From Flavobacterium xueshanense (GTDB lineage Bacteria; Bacteroidota; Bacteroidia; Flavobacteriales; Flavobacteriaceae), in contig NZ_FONQ01000002.1 in NCBI RefSeq assembly GCF_900112975.1, forward strand, positions 372,001 through 436,000: a stretch of 64,000 nt of DNA. The letters run 5' to 3'. Below the pieces are notes generated by a model that saw only the letters and a list, made by a program, of their open reading frames with translations, had not been told where the DNA came from and ran no database searches. A program made the position numbers and the translations under genes. Positions 29,235 to 37,882 of the stretch are shown piece after piece; positions within the stretch are counted from its first letter, which is position 1; the number at the start of each line of letters is the position of its first letter.

Positions 29235-29265
29235 ATGCAATCTAGTCAGGTGTTGCTATTGAAAA

Positions 29266-30471
29266 TTACCTTCTGAATTTAAAATATTCTGCTAAAGGAT
29301 GCTTCTTATTTTTCAACATTTTAGAAACGAGCTCCATTCCAATTACAGAAAATGTGATGCCGTTTCCGCCAAAGCCCAAAACAAAATAAGCACTTTTGAA
29401 ATTAGGATGTTTGCCAATGTAAGGTAAACCGTCTTTAGTCTCGCCAAAAGTACCCGCCCAGACAAAATCCATTCTGAAATCATAATCGGGTAAAATTTTC
29501 TTCAGATATTTGGTGAGCTTAACTGACTTGTCGCTTAGTAAGGAATCTCTTTTTTCGGCATTTACAAAATCCTCATCCTCTCCACCAATAAGTAATCGGT
29601 TGTCATCTGTGGTTCGCATATACATGTAGGGTTCCGCCGTATTCCAAAAAAGAGTGTCGTTAATATGTGATTGGTCGTCTTCAAACCGTTCTCCCACTAT
29701 TGCGTAAGTAGAAAGTAATTTTACAAACTCATCTTTAATGATTTCGGTACTTTCAAAACCGTTGCAGTAAATTATTTTTTTAGCGGTAATGGTAGTGCCA
29801 TGTTCTGTTAGAACGCTGACGCCATTTTGTTTGTAAGTGACTTTTTTGATATCCGTTTTATCAAAGATTTTCAATCCTTTTTCATGATTGTACGCCAGAA
29901 TATCGTGGGCTAATTTGAATGCATCTATACTGCCGCCTTGTTCCGACAAGATTCCACCATACGAATGTTTGATGTGAAACTTTTTATCAATTTCATCAGC
30001 TTCGAGCCATTTTACAGGCATTTCAATTTTTTTTCGCGCCTCGAATTCTTTTTTTAACCAACCAACGTCTTTCTCTACAGCGGCAAAATAGAGCGATTCT
30101 TTTTTCTTGAATCCACAATCAGATTTTACCTGTTGCACGATTTTCTTCAAATCATCAATCGATTTATAACACGCCCAATAACTTTCAACGGCGGCTTTTT
30201 CACCAATTAAATCAATGAGTTGGTGCAAAGGAACGTCAATCTCATATTGTAACATGGATGTCGTCGCCGATGTACTTCCGTGACCAATTTCTCGTCGGTC
30301 CATCAGCACGGTTTTGTAACCGTCTTCCATACATTGATGAGCTATAAGGCTGCCCGTTATTCCTCCGCCTACGATTAAAATTTCTGTGTCCAAATTTTCT
30401 CTTAATGACGGATAGGAGTTGACGATTCCGTTTTTTACCAACCAAAAAGGTTCACTTGATTTTAGTTTCAT
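29266..30471 (-). CDS. FAD-dependent oxidoreductase (DAO family)
   Basis: A 401-residue DAO-family flavoenzyme. The dinucleotide-binding motif is TEILIVGGGITGSLIAHQC near residue 30, followed by the DRREIGHGSTSATTSML segment found in DAO proteins that act on amino acids or related substrates. The C-terminal GFGGNGITFSVIGMELVSK closes the FAD site. No Rieske domain follows, unlike some relatives. Cytoplasmic. Substrate unknown; single gene with long spacers on either side. Confidence 0.85.
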   Translation of the reverse strand: MKLKSSEPFWLVKNGIVNSYPSLRENLDTEILIVGGGITGSLIAHQCMEDGYKTVLMDRREIGHGSTSATTSMLQYEIDVPLHQLIDLIGEKAAVESYWACYKSIDDLKKIVQQVKSDCGFKKKESLYFAAVEKDVGWLKKEFEARKKIEMPVKWLEADEIDKKFHIKHSYGGILSEQGGSIDAFKLAHDILAYNHEKGLKIFDKTDIKKVTYKQNGVSVLTEHGTTITAKKIIYCNGFESTEIIKDEFVKLLSTYAIVGERFEDDQSHINDTLFWNTAEPYMYMRTTDDNRLLIGGEDEDFVNAEKRDSLLSDKSVKLTKYLKKILPDYDFRMDFVWAGTFGETKDGLPYIGKHPNFKSAYFVLGFGGNGITFSVIGMELVSKMLKNKKHPLAEYFKFRR

Positions 30472-30621
30472 GGCGCTGAGGTTTTTATCAAATTTAACGA
30501 AAACATTTTTTTAAATGATGCTAAAGAAAAAACACAAAACACAATTAAAAAAAATTGGGTTTCAAAAAACTAGATTTCCACCTTAATTTTTTAAAACCCG
30601 AACTCTTTATAAATAAAAGTA

Positions 30622-31572
30622 TTATGCTTTTTCCCAACTCAAATTTTTCAACATATCTTTAGTCATCGTTTCCAAATCAAATTCATGTTTCCATCCCCAG
30701 TCCTTTCTGGCTTCAGCGTCATCAATACTTGCTGGCCAGCTGTCGGCTATTTTTTGACGGAAGTCCGGCTCATAAGTAACTGTAAATTCAGGAATATGTT
30801 TCTTGATTTCGGCAGCAATCTCCGTCGGCGTAAAGCTCATTGCAGCCAAATTATATGAAGAATGAATTTTTATTTGTTCTACTGGCGCTTGCATAATTTG
30901 AATGGTCGCCGCAATAGCATCGTCCATATACATCATCGGCATTTTTGTTTCTGAGGACAAAAAACATTCGTATGTTTTATCCGAAAGTGCCTTGTGAAAA
31001 ATATCTACCGCATAATCCGTGGTTCCGCCACCAGGAGGCGATGACCAGCTGATTAGACCCGGATAGCGAATGCTTCTGACATCCACCCCAAAAATATTGT
31101 GATAGTATTCACACCATCTTTCTCCGGCTTGTTTGCTGATTCCATACACCGTTGAAGGTTCCATTATCGTATATTGTGGTGTATTTTCTTTCGGAGTTGT
31201 TGGTCCAAAAACCGCAATACTCGAAGGCCAGAATATTTTTTTTATTTTTCCGGCTTTCGCCAAATTCAAAACATGAAACAACGAATTCATATTTAAGTCC
31301 CAAGCAAAAGCTGGGTTTTTCTCGGCTGTTGCAGATAATAATGCGGCCATCAAATACACTTCGTCAATTTGATGCAATTCCACTAAATGTTCAATTTGAT
31401 TAAAATCTAAAGCGTTTACCACTTCAAATGGACCGGAATTCACCACATCAATATTTAACTTTCGGATATCCGAAGCGATTACATTTTCTGTTTCGTATAT
31501 TTTTCGTAGTTTTTGGGTAAGCTCCGTTCCTATTTGGCCACAAGCGCCAATAATCAATATTTTTGTACTCAT
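30622..31572 (-). CDS. tdh: L-threonine 3-dehydrogenase, epimerase-like SDR type
   Basis: NAD-dependent oxidation of L-threonine to 2-amino-3-ketobutyrate, the first step of threonine catabolism to glycine. The start at 31572 gives a Rossmann motif right at the N-terminus (ILIIGACGQIGTEL); the open frame extends to 31611 but adds only a non-conserved leader. Catalytic Ser117/118 (WPSSIAVFGP), Tyr143 and Lys147 (YGISKQAGE) are in place, and the IMEPSTVYG and RYPGLISW blocks match the UDP-galactose epimerase-like threonine dehydrogenases known from cold-adapted Flavobacterium. 316 residues is usual. No Kbl ligase gene is adjacent. Confidence 0.85.
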   Translation of the reverse strand: MSTKILIIGACGQIGTELTQKLRKIYETENVIASDIRKLNIDVVNSGPFEVVNALDFNQIEHLVELHQIDEVYLMAALLSATAEKNPAFAWDLNMNSLFHVLNLAKAGKIKKIFWPSSIAVFGPTTPKENTPQYTIMEPSTVYGISKQAGERWCEYYHNIFGVDVRSIRYPGLISWSSPPGGGTTDYAVDIFHKALSDKTYECFLSSETKMPMMYMDDAIAATIQIMQAPVEQIKIHSSYNLAAMSFTPTEIAAEIKKHIPEFTVTYEPDFRQKIADSWPASIDDAEARKDWGWKHEFDLETMTKDMLKNLSWEKA

Positions 31573-31769
31573 TTTTGTCTGTTTTGAAAAACAAAGATAA
31601 CGTTTTCGCAAATAACATAACTTTGATGAAAATCATTATAAAAATCTTAAAATAGTGTTTAAAAAAATACGTAATTTCTTAATTTCGGATGTTTTTAAAC
31701 ATAAAAATCAGTATAGCAATATTAGATTGTTATTCCAATACAGGAATTCATTATTGTAAATTTACTTTG

Positions 31770-31777
31770 TAACTTTG
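31770..31777 (+). promoter_or_regulatory. Candidate -7 box for the lipoprotein-mfd pair
   Basis: TAACTTTG, with a TTACTTTG nine bases earlier. It ends only 8 bp before the first ATG (31785), which favours the second ATG at 31797. Confidence 0.45.
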
Positions 31778-31796
31778 TGCTTTAATGAAATTAAAA

Positions 31797-32402
31797 ATGA
31801 AATACATTTTAGCCGTTTTCTTTTCGCTGCTTTTTCTTTTATTGTCCTGCAAAAATGACAATGAAAAACGCATGGTAGAAAATAAGAAAGAAATTCAAAA
31901 AAGAGAAGTTATATTTAAAAACATACAGAAAGGTTGGGTTTTGTATGACACGCCAGTAACGGAGGCTGCTGAAAAAAGCATGGCATCTTGGAACGAATGG
32001 CGCATGTTTTTGGCTGAACTAGCGCAAAAGCCTAAAAAAACGATTGGAGCTTTTCAGCAAAAATCGAAAGCGCTTTCTAAAAAAGCAATGGCTTTAAACG
32101 ATAATATTCCTTACGAATACAACAAACCTCAAATAAAAAGCAGAATTTCGATTTTGATTACTAAAGTTAGATTGTTGGATTTATTTATTCATTTGGATAA
32201 CATTCCGGATAAAAAAGTGACCTTATTAGTGTCAGAAATTAACTTGGAATTGGTTTCACTTCAAAGACAAATGGACAAAATTGTGGAGAAAAGTAAAATC
32301 CCTATTGAGGAAGGTGAATCTGAATTAAGGAGAATGATGGACACGGCAAGAGCCATTCCCAATACACCAGTTATAGATCCAAATATCCCACGCGTTGAGT
32401 AA
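31797..32402 (+). CDS. Small lipoprotein of unknown function upstream of mfd
   Basis: A roughly 200-residue predicted lipoprotein with lipobox (FLLLSC). Two starts are possible (31785 and 31797, four residues apart); the later is preferred because the -7 promoter box lies too close to the first. The mature part is helical and rich in Lys and Glu, with a repeated hydrophobic-heptad look (VRLLDLFIHLDNIPDKKVTLLVSEI is part of it, seen as VRLLDLFIHLDNIP), and ends in a Pro-rich tail. No family recognised. Its stop overlaps the mfd start by eight bases, so the two are translationally coupled. Confidence 0.75.
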   Translation: MKYILAVFFSLLFLLLSCKNDNEKRMVENKKEIQKREVIFKNIQKGWVLYDTPVTEAAEKSMASWNEWRMFLAELAQKPKKTIGAFQQKSKALSKKAMALNDNIPYEYNKPQIKSRISILITKVRLLDLFIHLDNIPDKKVTLLVSEINLELVSLQRQMDKIVEKSKIPIEEGESELRRMMDTARAIPNTPVIDPNIPRVE

Positions 32403-35400
32403 AAAAGTCCTATATAATACCTACGATAATGCGCCAAAAACTCAGCAAATAGTTGCTCGTTTATTGGAAAATAATCAAGTAAAAATGCAGCTGTCGGGAC
32501 TTTTGGGTTCTGCAGTTTCGTTTATAATTCGTTCTGTTTTTAAACAATCGGAGCTTCCTTTTTTAATTGTTTTAAATAACAAAGAAGAAGCCGCATACTA
32601 TTTGAACGATTTGGAACAAATGATTGGCGAACAAGATGTGCTCTTTTATCCCGGTTCGTATCGTCGTCCGTACCAAATTGAAGAAACCGATAATGCAAAT
32701 GTTTTGCTTCGCGCTGAAGTCCTTAACAGAATCAATTCCCGCAAAAAACCGGCCGTTATTGTCACTTATCCTGAAGCATTATTTGAGAAAGTGGTAACCC
32801 GAAAGGAATTGGATAAAAACACGTTGAAAGTTGCTGTTAGCGACAAGATTTCCATCGATTTTATTAACGAAGTATTGTTCGAATACGAATTTAAAAGAGT
32901 CGATTTCATTACGGAACCCGGAGAATTTTCGGTTCGTGGAGGAATTGTCGATGTGTTTTCTTTTTCGAATGATAATCCGTACCGAATTGAGTTTTTTGGA
33001 GACGAAGTGGAGAGCATTCGTACCTTCGATGTAGCGACGCAATTGTCCATCGTAACACAAAAAAAGATTACTATAATCCCAAATGTGGAAAACAAAGTTT
33101 TTCAGGAAAACAGAGAAAGTTTCTTGGACTATATTTCGGAGAAAACGGTAATTTTCATTCAGAATACCGAAGATTTTTTATCACAATTAGACAAACAATT
33201 TGGCAAAGCCGAAGAAGCTTTCGCAAAATTATCGCAGGAAATAAAACGTTCGACACCGGAACAATTATTTTTGAATCAAGCGGAATTTATAAAAAGAGCG
33301 TTGGATTTCTCGATTGTGGAATTGAGTTCGAAAGCTATTTTTAGAACCACCAAAAAATTTGAATTTCACATTCAGCCGCAACCATCATTCAACAAGCAAT
33401 TTGATTTGTTGCTGAATAATCTGAATGAGAATCATTTTAACGGATACAAAAATTATTTGTTTTGTTCAAATGAAGCTCAGGCGAAACGATTTCATGATAT
33501 TTTCGAAACTTTGGATGAGGCCAATTCTGAGAATATCCGAAAGCAGTACAATACGATTGTTTTGCCTTTGTACCAAGGATTTATTGACGAAGAAAATCAA
33601 ATAACCTGTTACACCGACCATCAGATTTTTGAACGCTACCATAAATTCAACATCAAAAATGGCTATTCGAAAAAACAGAATATTACCTTAAAAGAACTCA
33701 CGACATTGTCCGTAGGTGATTATGTGACGCACATCGATCACGGAATTGGGCGCTTTGGAGGATTGCAAAAAATACAGGTTGAAAACAAAACGCAAGAAGC
33801 CATCAAGCTCGTGTATGCCGATAATGACATTGTGTATGTGAGCATTCACTCACTGCACAAGATTTCAAAATACAACGGAAAAGACGGAACGCCGCCCAAA
33901 ATTTACAAATTGGGTTCGAACGCCTGGAAGATTTTAAAACAAAAAACCAAAGCAAGAGTTAAACATATTGCATTCAATTTGATTCAGTTGTATGCCAAAA
34001 GAAGGCTCGAAAAAGGATTTCAGTTTGCACCCGACAGTTATTTACAAAATGAACTGGAAAGTTCGTTTATCTATGAAGATACACCGGACCAAACCAAATC
34101 TACGGCAGAAGTTAAAGCCGATATGGAAAGCGACCGTCCAATGGATCGCTTGGTTTGTGGTGATGTGGGTTTTGGTAAAACCGAAGTTGCCATTCGTGCG
34201 GCTTTCAAAGCGGTGGACAATAGCAAGCAAGTCGCGATATTGGTTCCAACAACAATTTTAGCGTACCAACATTACAGAACATTTACAGAACGGTTGAAAG
34301 ATATGCCAGTTTCCGTTGGCTATTTAAACCGTTTTAGAACGGCCAAACAAAAAGCGGAAACTTTAAAACAATTGGCCGAAGGAAAACTCGATATTGTCAT
34401 TGGAACACACCAATTGGTTAACAAAAATGTAGTTTTCAAAGATTTGGGATTGTTGATTGTGGATGAGGAACAAAAATTCGGGGTCAACGTAAAAGACAAA
34501 CTCAAAACCATAGCTGCAAATGTTGATACGCTGACTTTGACCGCAACGCCAATTCCTAGAACGTTACAGTTTTCGTTGATGGCAGCACGTGATTTGTCGG
34601 TAATTACAACTCCTCCACCTAACAGATATCCAATTGAAACGAATGTGGTCGGTTTCAGTGAAGAGTTGATTCGAGATGCGATTTCGTATGAAATTCAGCG
34701 AAACGGTCAGGTATTTTTCATCAATAACAGAATAGAAAATATCAAGGAAGTTGCAGGAATGATTCAGCGTTTGGTACCAAATGCCAGAGTTGGAATTGGT
34801 CACGGACAAATGGAAGGGAGAAAACTTGAAGAGTTGATGTTGGCATTCATGAATGGAGAATTTGATGTTTTGGTCGCAACCACGATCATCGAAAGTGGAT
34901 TAGACGTTCCCAATGCCAACACGATTTTTATCAATAACGCGAATAATTTCGGATTGTCTGATTTGCATCAAATGCGCGGTCGGGTAGGACGTAGCAACAA
35001 GAAAGCGTTTTGTTATTTTATTTGTCCGCCATATTCTGCGATGACGGATGATGCCAGAAAACGAATTCAGGCTTTGGAACAATTCAGTGAATTGGGAAGT
35101 GGATTTAATATTGCGATGAAAGATTTAGAGATTCGTGGTGCCGGAGATTTATTGGGAGGCGAGCAAAGTGGTTTCATTAACGAAATCGGTTTTGATACGT
35201 ACCAAAAAATCATGAATGAAGCCATCGATGAATTGAAAGAAAATGAATTTAAGGATTTGTATCCGGAGGAAAACAATTTGGAAACCAAAGAATATGTAAA
35301 AGACCTGCAAATCGACACTGATTTTGAGTTGTTGTTTTCGGATGAATATATCAATAATGTATCGGAACGATTGAGTTTGTATAATGAATTAGGCGCAGTA

Positions 35401-35763
35401 AAAAATGAAGAGGAATTGATCATTTTTCAAAATAAATTGATAGACCGTTTTGGTCCAATGCCGCCACGTTCCAAAGCGTTAATGAATAGTATACGAATCA
35501 AATGGATTGCAACCCGTATTGGAATCGAAAAATTAGTAATGAAACAAGGCAAGATGATTGGTTATTTTATTTCAGATCAACAATCCGATTATTATCAATC
35601 TAAACGTTTTCAGGATGTGTTACAGTTTGTGCAAAAACACAGTGCTATTTGTAAAATGAAAGAGAAGCAAACGCCAGCTGGATTACGACTTTTGTTGACT
35701 TTTGACAATGTGAAAAATACCAGGACAGCTTTGGAATTGATGGAGATGTTGGGGGATGAATAA
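32395..35763 (+). CDS. mfd: Transcription-repair coupling factor Mfd
   Basis: Removes RNA polymerase stalled at DNA damage and recruits the UvrABC excision system. At 1122 residues it has the full domain set: UvrB-homology region (VLFYPGSYRRPYQIEETD, residues ~80-100), the RNA-polymerase-interacting CarD-like domain (LSVGDYVTHIDHGIGRFGG, ~438-456), the translocase with Walker A (GDVGFGKTEVA, ~588), DEEQ box (VDEEQKFGV), TATPIPR motif, motif VI (QMRGRVGRS) and a TRCF C-terminal domain. The start codon is TTG, overlapping the preceding lipoprotein gene by eight bases. No in-frame ATG fits the conserved N-terminus. Confidence 0.97.
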   Translation: MSKKVLYNTYDNAPKTQQIVARLLENNQVKMQLSGLLGSAVSFIIRSVFKQSELPFLIVLNNKEEAAYYLNDLEQMIGEQDVLFYPGSYRRPYQIEETDNANVLLRAEVLNRINSRKKPAVIVTYPEALFEKVVTRKELDKNTLKVAVSDKISIDFINEVLFEYEFKRVDFITEPGEFSVRGGIVDVFSFSNDNPYRIEFFGDEVESIRTFDVATQLSIVTQKKITIIPNVENKVFQENRESFLDYISEKTVIFIQNTEDFLSQLDKQFGKAEEAFAKLSQEIKRSTPEQLFLNQAEFIKRALDFSIVELSSKAIFRTTKKFEFHIQPQPSFNKQFDLLLNNLNENHFNGYKNYLFCSNEAQAKRFHDIFETLDEANSENIRKQYNTIVLPLYQGFIDEENQITCYTDHQIFERYHKFNIKNGYSKKQNITLKELTTLSVGDYVTHIDHGIGRFGGLQKIQVENKTQEAIKLVYADNDIVYVSIHSLHKISKYNGKDGTPPKIYKLGSNAWKILKQKTKARVKHIAFNLIQLYAKRRLEKGFQFAPDSYLQNELESSFIYEDTPDQTKSTAEVKADMESDRPMDRLVCGDVGFGKTEVAIRAAFKAVDNSKQVAILVPTTILAYQHYRTFTERLKDMPVSVGYLNRFRTAKQKAETLKQLAEGKLDIVIGTHQLVNKNVVFKDLGLLIVDEEQKFGVNVKDKLKTIAANVDTLTLTATPIPRTLQFSLMAARDLSVITTPPPNRYPIETNVVGFSEELIRDAISYEIQRNGQVFFINNRIENIKEVAGMIQRLVPNARVGIGHGQMEGRKLEELMLAFMNGEFDVLVATTIIESGLDVPNANTIFINNANNFGLSDLHQMRGRVGRSNKKAFCYFICPPYSAMTDDARKRIQALEQFSELGSGFNIAMKDLEIRGAGDLLGGEQSGFINEIGFDTYQKIMNEAIDELKENEFKDLYPEENNLETKEYVKDLQIDTDFELLFSDEYINNVSERLSLYNELGAVKNEEELIIFQNKLIDRFGPMPPRSKALMNSIRIKWIATRIGIEKLVMKQGKMIGYFISDQQSDYYQSKRFQDVLQFVQKHSAICKMKEKQTPAGLRLLLTFDNVKNTRTALELMEMLGDE

Positions 35764-35769
35764 ATGGTG

Positions 35770-35808
35770 AACAAAGCTTTCAGTCTTTTGAAGACTGGAA
35801 GCTTTGTT
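35770..35808 (+). terminator. Strong hairpin after mfd (terminator-like)
   Basis: An 18-bp stem (35770-35787 with 35791-35808, one wobble) with a 3-base loop begins 7 bp past the stop. It lacks a clear T-run, so it may stabilise the mRNA end instead. Confidence 0.55.
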
Positions 35809-36025
35809 AAATTACTTAACTATCAATTTTTCAATTTCATTTAAATTTTGATTAAAGGTATGGTAGTATTTAAAGTTTTCTAAATCGAAGATTAAAAAAA
35901 AACATCAACTTATTACCTACTCAATCGAATGAATAATAGGTTTAAGATCAACTCCTTTTTAATATTTGAAAATGAAATAGTTAGTTAAATTTTAGGATTT
36001 GTTTTTTTTACACAATCAAAAAATA

Positions 36026-36033
36026 TAACTTTG
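36026..36033 (+). promoter_or_regulatory. Candidate -7 box for the second toxin-antitoxin pair
   Basis: TAACTTTG, 20 bp before the antitoxin start. The -33 region is T-rich with no TTG at the expected place. Confidence 0.45.
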
Positions 36034-36053
36034 TTATACTAAAATTTTAAGTT

Positions 36054-36278
36054 ATGAATTTAGCCGCCAGAAAATATAATTTTATTCAAGAGTTGACTAA
36101 GATAGACGAAAATTTATTGGAAAAACTTGAAATTATTTTAAGAACCAGCAAGAAAGATTGGTTTGTTGATTTGAATTCTGAAGAAAAACTTGAAATTGAA
36201 ATTGGTTTAAAACAAGCAGAAAATGACGAATTTATTAATCACGAAACCGTAATGAATAGATTTTCTAAATGGCGTTAA
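36054..36278 (+). CDS. Antitoxin of a RelE/ParE-type pair
   Basis: A 74-residue acidic helical protein (MNLAARKYNFIQELTKIDEN ... GLKQAENDEFINHETVMNRF). Such short proteins ending with a helix before an overlapping RelE/ParE gene are a common Bacteroidota antitoxin type. The last ten bases overlap the toxin start. No DNA-binding motif is evident. Confidence 0.85.
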   Translation: MNLAARKYNFIQELTKIDENLLEKLEIILRTSKKDWFVDLNSEEKLEIEIGLKQAENDEFINHETVMNRFSKWR

Positions 36279-36562
36279 AGATCAAATGGACGCCACAAGC
36301 CGATAAAGGTTTGGCAATTGTTATTGAATATTTAGCGGCAGAATGGACTTTTAGAGAAATTTTGCAATTAGAAGAAAATATTAACCAAGTTACCAATCAG
36401 ATTAGTCTTTTCCCTGACTTATATCCAAAATCTGAAACCTATAAAAATCTTCACAAAGCAATAATAGATAAAAATAACTACTTGATTTACCGAGTAAATT
36501 ATAAAAAATCAAGTATTGAAATAATTAATTTTAGAGGGACTAAACAAAAACTGAAATATTAG
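36269..36562 (+). CDS. RelE/ParE family toxin
   Basis: A 97-residue RelE/ParE-superfamily toxin: KIKWTPQADKGLAIVIEYLA at the N-terminus, a central helix pair ending FPDLYPKSETYKN, and the beta-hairpin IYRVNYKKSSIEIINFRGTKQ. The Lys/Arg set of RelE is only partly present, so a ParE-like (gyrase) or RelE-like (mRNA) target cannot be decided. Pair follows mfd at 290 bp with its own promoter. Confidence 0.88.
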   Translation: MALKIKWTPQADKGLAIVIEYLAAEWTFREILQLEENINQVTNQISLFPDLYPKSETYKNLHKAIIDKNNYLIYRVNYKKSSIEIINFRGTKQKLKY

Positions 36563-36571
36563 AAAACCAAT

Positions 36572-37228
36572 CTAATTCTTCAAATCCTTAATTACTTTGA
36601 AAGCAACATCTACTTGCTCTTCGCTTACTAAAATCGTGAACTCGTTTGAAGTCGAAATTACTTCATTGATAATGATTCCCTCCCAAGCCAAACGTTGAAA
36701 AATGAAATAGTAAATTCCGGGAACAACAATATTTTCTTTAGGTAATTTTACAGTAATCGAAGCCAGATTATCTAGTTTTTGAATCAATTTTTCATTGGCA
36801 AAATGCTTATCAACCAGATTATTGATGCTGTTACTGACTACAATGTTAGTTTCATTTACACCTCGGGATGAAGTGTAAAAAATATCCGGAAGTGAATTGA
36901 TATCTGTAATTAAATCCGCTTGTTTGTTTAAAACGGTGTCAGATGCAGCAAAAGTATAATCAGTCAGGGCCGAACGAACGGTGATTTCCCCAATATTTTT
37001 GATGACTTTATTTATCTTGTGATTTAACCTGAAATCCAGTTCTTCTGTTAATCTTTTTAAAGCCATAACAACTGCACCTTGTTTTACTTCCTTGCCAAAT
37101 TCACTTTCTAGTTCGGTCATTATGTTTCGGGATAATGAGGTCAGATTGATGATGCCCAATGATAATGCATTCAACAAAAAAGGCTTTGTTTTGATGTAAT
37201 TTTCAACAATGGAGGAAACAGTTTTCAT
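36572..37228 (-). CDS. ACT-domain regulatory protein (aspartokinase-regulator-like)
   Basis: A 218-residue soluble protein. The N-terminal 90 residues are helical with a winged-helix-like look (MKTVSSIVENYIKTKPFLLN), and the C-terminal part (ASITVKLPKENIVVPGIYYF to FTILVSEEQVDVAFKVIKDL) resembles the paired ACT domains that bind amino acids in aspartate kinases. No kinase domain is present, so it is not an aspartate kinase, whatever automated names may suggest. The protein may be a ligand-sensing regulator. Promoter evidence (37285-37315) supports independent expression. Confidence 0.65.
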   Translation of the reverse strand: MKTVSSIVENYIKTKPFLLNALSLGIINLTSLSRNIMTELESEFGKEVKQGAVVMALKRLTEELDFRLNHKINKVIKNIGEITVRSALTDYTFAASDTVLNKQADLITDINSLPDIFYTSSRGVNETNIVVSNSINNLVDKHFANEKLIQKLDNLASITVKLPKENIVVPGIYYFIFQRLAWEGIIINEVISTSNEFTILVSEEQVDVAFKVIKDLKN

Positions 37229-37284
37229 GAAGTAATTTTTTAGTTGGTTGTTATAATACGCGTAGCCAGTGTGTAAATAATACG

Positions 37285-37315
37285 CAAATATAAATAAAAA
37301 AACAATTTGTTACAA
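37285..37315 (-). promoter_or_regulatory. Promoter of the ACT-domain gene
   Basis: On the minus strand: TTG (complement of 37313-37315), 20-base spacer, TATATTTG (complement of 37285-37292). Good match to the flavobacterial consensus. The box lies 57 bp before the start codon. Confidence 0.5.
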
Positions 37316-37337
37316 ATATAACATAAAGAAAAAACAA

Positions 37338-37697
37338 CTAAAAGTGATAAAAAGCGTCTATAAGGTGCTCAATTACAAAAGATTTACCTTCTTTATGGAC
37401 GGCGATAATGTCAAAACGGACTTCTATATCTAAATTTCTTTCGTTTACAAATGCGTCTACTGCTTTGACAAGAAGCTGGATTTTTTTTGGTTTTACAAAA
37501 TCTTGTGGCAATCCAAAATCTAATGAGGAACGAGTTTTGACTTCAACAACAGCTAGTGTGTTTCCTTTTTGGGCAAGAATATCTATTTCGGCTTTTTGGA
37601 AGGTCCAATTGGTTTGCAAAATAATGTAGCCGTCTTTCCTTAGAAATTCGACTGCCATTTCTTCTCCAAGTTTCCCCAGTTCGTTGTGTTCCGCCAT
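37338..37697 (-). CDS. YraN family endonuclease-like protein (UPF0102)
   Basis: A 119-residue PD-(D/E)xK-fold protein of the YraN family; proposed role in nucleic-acid processing is not settled. The nuclease core is visible: GEEMAVEFLRKDGYIILQTN, Asp39 in AEIDIL, and Glu52-Val-Lys54 in VVEVKTRSS. Length fits the family. The upstream gap contains a small hairpin TCCCGA/TCGGGA at 37754-37769 flanked by repeats of TATGCAATCA. Confidence 0.92.
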   Translation of the reverse strand: MAEHNELGKLGEEMAVEFLRKDGYIILQTNWTFQKAEIDILAQKGNTLAVVEVKTRSSLDFGLPQDFVKPKKIQLLVKAVDAFVNERNLDIEVRFDIIAVHKEGKSFVIEHLIDAFYHF

Positions 37698-37882
37698 AAA
37701 AAAAGTGTTCAGTGTTCAGTTGCAGTATTCAGTTTATAAACTTATGCAATCAATCCCGACGCTTCGGGACGTTAATATGCAATCAAAAATCCAAAACGAT
37801 GTTCCGTATTACAACAATTATCCTCAGTCTGCCTCCGTTTAGTCTCGTCCTCCTTTAAAGGGAGCTGGAGGAAAGAATTTCT

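Noticed and set aside
36572..37228. Aspartate kinase
   Set aside because: The catalytic kinase domain is missing; only ACT-like and helical parts are present.
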